In this document: one piece after another, positions 5,588 through 5,781 of the stretch | How the letters are laid out: every line of letters begins with the position of its first letter | Position numbering within the stretch: the first letter of the stretch is position 1 | NCBI GenBank assembly: GCA_014304965.1 | Contig: JACRTZ010000036.1 | Span: 1-5,781, forward strand | From: Vulcanimicrobiota bacterium | GTDB lineage: Bacteria > Vulcanimicrobiota > Vulcanimicrobiia > Vulcanimicrobiales > Vulcanimicrobiaceae | DNA: 5,781 nucleotides | Reading direction: 5' to 3' | Notes under the pieces: model-generated | Seen by the model: the letters and a program-made list of their open reading frames with translations, nothing else | Databases searched by the model: none | What the model was told of the DNA's origin: nothing | Position numbers and translations under genes: made by a program

Positions 5588-5781
5588 ATGAAAAGAATTC
5601 GGTCATACTCTGTCGCGCGGATGGTCGCGAGCCTGGCGTTGCTCGCGCTGACCCTTCCGTCGTATTCCTCGGCCGCCCTCGCGGAAAACAAGCCGAGCCC
5701 CGGGCTGGTCGAGTTTGCTAAGACGCTTTCCGGGGTGCAGGACTACAAAGCCCTCGTCTCAGTCCACGAGACGAGCGACGA
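5588..5781 (+). CDS. Secreted protein, N-terminal part only (runs off the window)
   Basis: An ATG with a good Shine-Dalgarno (GAAGGGA, 5577-5583, 4 nt upstream) opens a frame that stays open to the window edge, 64 codons. The first 32 residues are a textbook signal peptide: Lys2, Arg3, Arg5 and Arg11, a hydrophobic run of about 12-23, and a signal-peptidase I site after Ala30-Leu31-Ala32. The mature protein begins ENKPSPGLVEFAKTLSGVQ, then DYKALVSVHETSD. An amphipathic helix followed by a strand containing a dYkA-V-V-E pattern recalls periplasmic LolA-like or DUF1571-like proteins that bind lipid or lipoprotein, but with so little sequence this is a weak suggestion. It is divergent from the ligase gene, with 22 bp between the two start codons. 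Confidence 0.8.
   Translation, partial: MKRIRSYSVARMVASLALLALTLPSYSSAALAENKPSPGLVEFAKTLSGVQDYKALVSVHETSD

Noticed and set aside
4600..5721. A 373-codon open frame on the plus strand opposite the ligase
   Set aside because: It is antisense to a ligase with every catalytic motif intact, has arginine-rich composition typical of shadow frames, and would read through the start region of the secreted-protein gene in another frame.

Overview
The window is 5,781 bp of GC-rich bacterial DNA (roughly two thirds G+C by eye). It is densely packed: six complete genes, the tail of a gene at the left edge, and the start of a gene at the right edge. Gene junctions are tight. Three neighbouring pairs overlap by exactly four bases (35-38, 1949-1952, 3889-3892), one pair is 2 bp apart, and three starts are non-ATG. 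Two products carry clear Sec-type signal peptides. The strong third-position G/C and frequent shadow ORFs fit a high-GC lineage. I cannot fix the phylum from sequence alone; an uncultivated group such as Eremiobacterota is a guess.

Left half, plus strand (1-3348). A short tail of an upstream gene overlaps the start of an ACAD10/11-like acyl-CoA dehydrogenase (35-1246). After a 103-bp gap comes a secreted protein with a glycine zipper (1350-1952). It overlaps by 4 bp a phosphotransferase of the aminoglycoside/choline-kinase-like fold (1949-2986), followed 2 bp later by a small DUF6285-like protein (2989-3348). Dehydrogenase, kinase-like protein and small partner together resemble the LvaC/LvaA/LvaB set of Pseudomonas putida. 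They also resemble an unfused version of animal ACAD11, in which kinase and dehydrogenase domains are one chain. In those systems a 4-hydroxyacyl-CoA is phosphorylated on its hydroxyl and the phosphate is then eliminated, which lets the acid enter beta-oxidation. I infer a related role here; the natural substrate is unknown.

The most unusual structural feature is a strong intrinsic terminator (perfect 13-bp stem, 5-nt loop, TTTTCTTTT) at 1973-2013. It lies inside the first 20 codons of the phosphotransferase gene, just after the stop of the secreted-protein gene. The gap before the secreted-protein gene also holds a candidate ECF-sigma promoter (GGAACC-16-CGTTT). The secreted gene may therefore be its own transcription unit inserted into the lva-like cluster.

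Right half. On the minus strand an ATP-dependent DNA ligase (3889-5565) is followed by a RimJ/RimL-type GNAT acetyltransferase (3356-3892) with an ATGA overlap, so they form an operon. It runs convergently into the DUF6285 gene, with 7 bp between the stop codons. The ligase start lies 22 bp from the start of a divergent secreted-protein gene (5588 to the window edge). There is no gene-free stretch longer than about 103 bp, and I see no RNA gene, CRISPR array, insertion sequence or attachment site.
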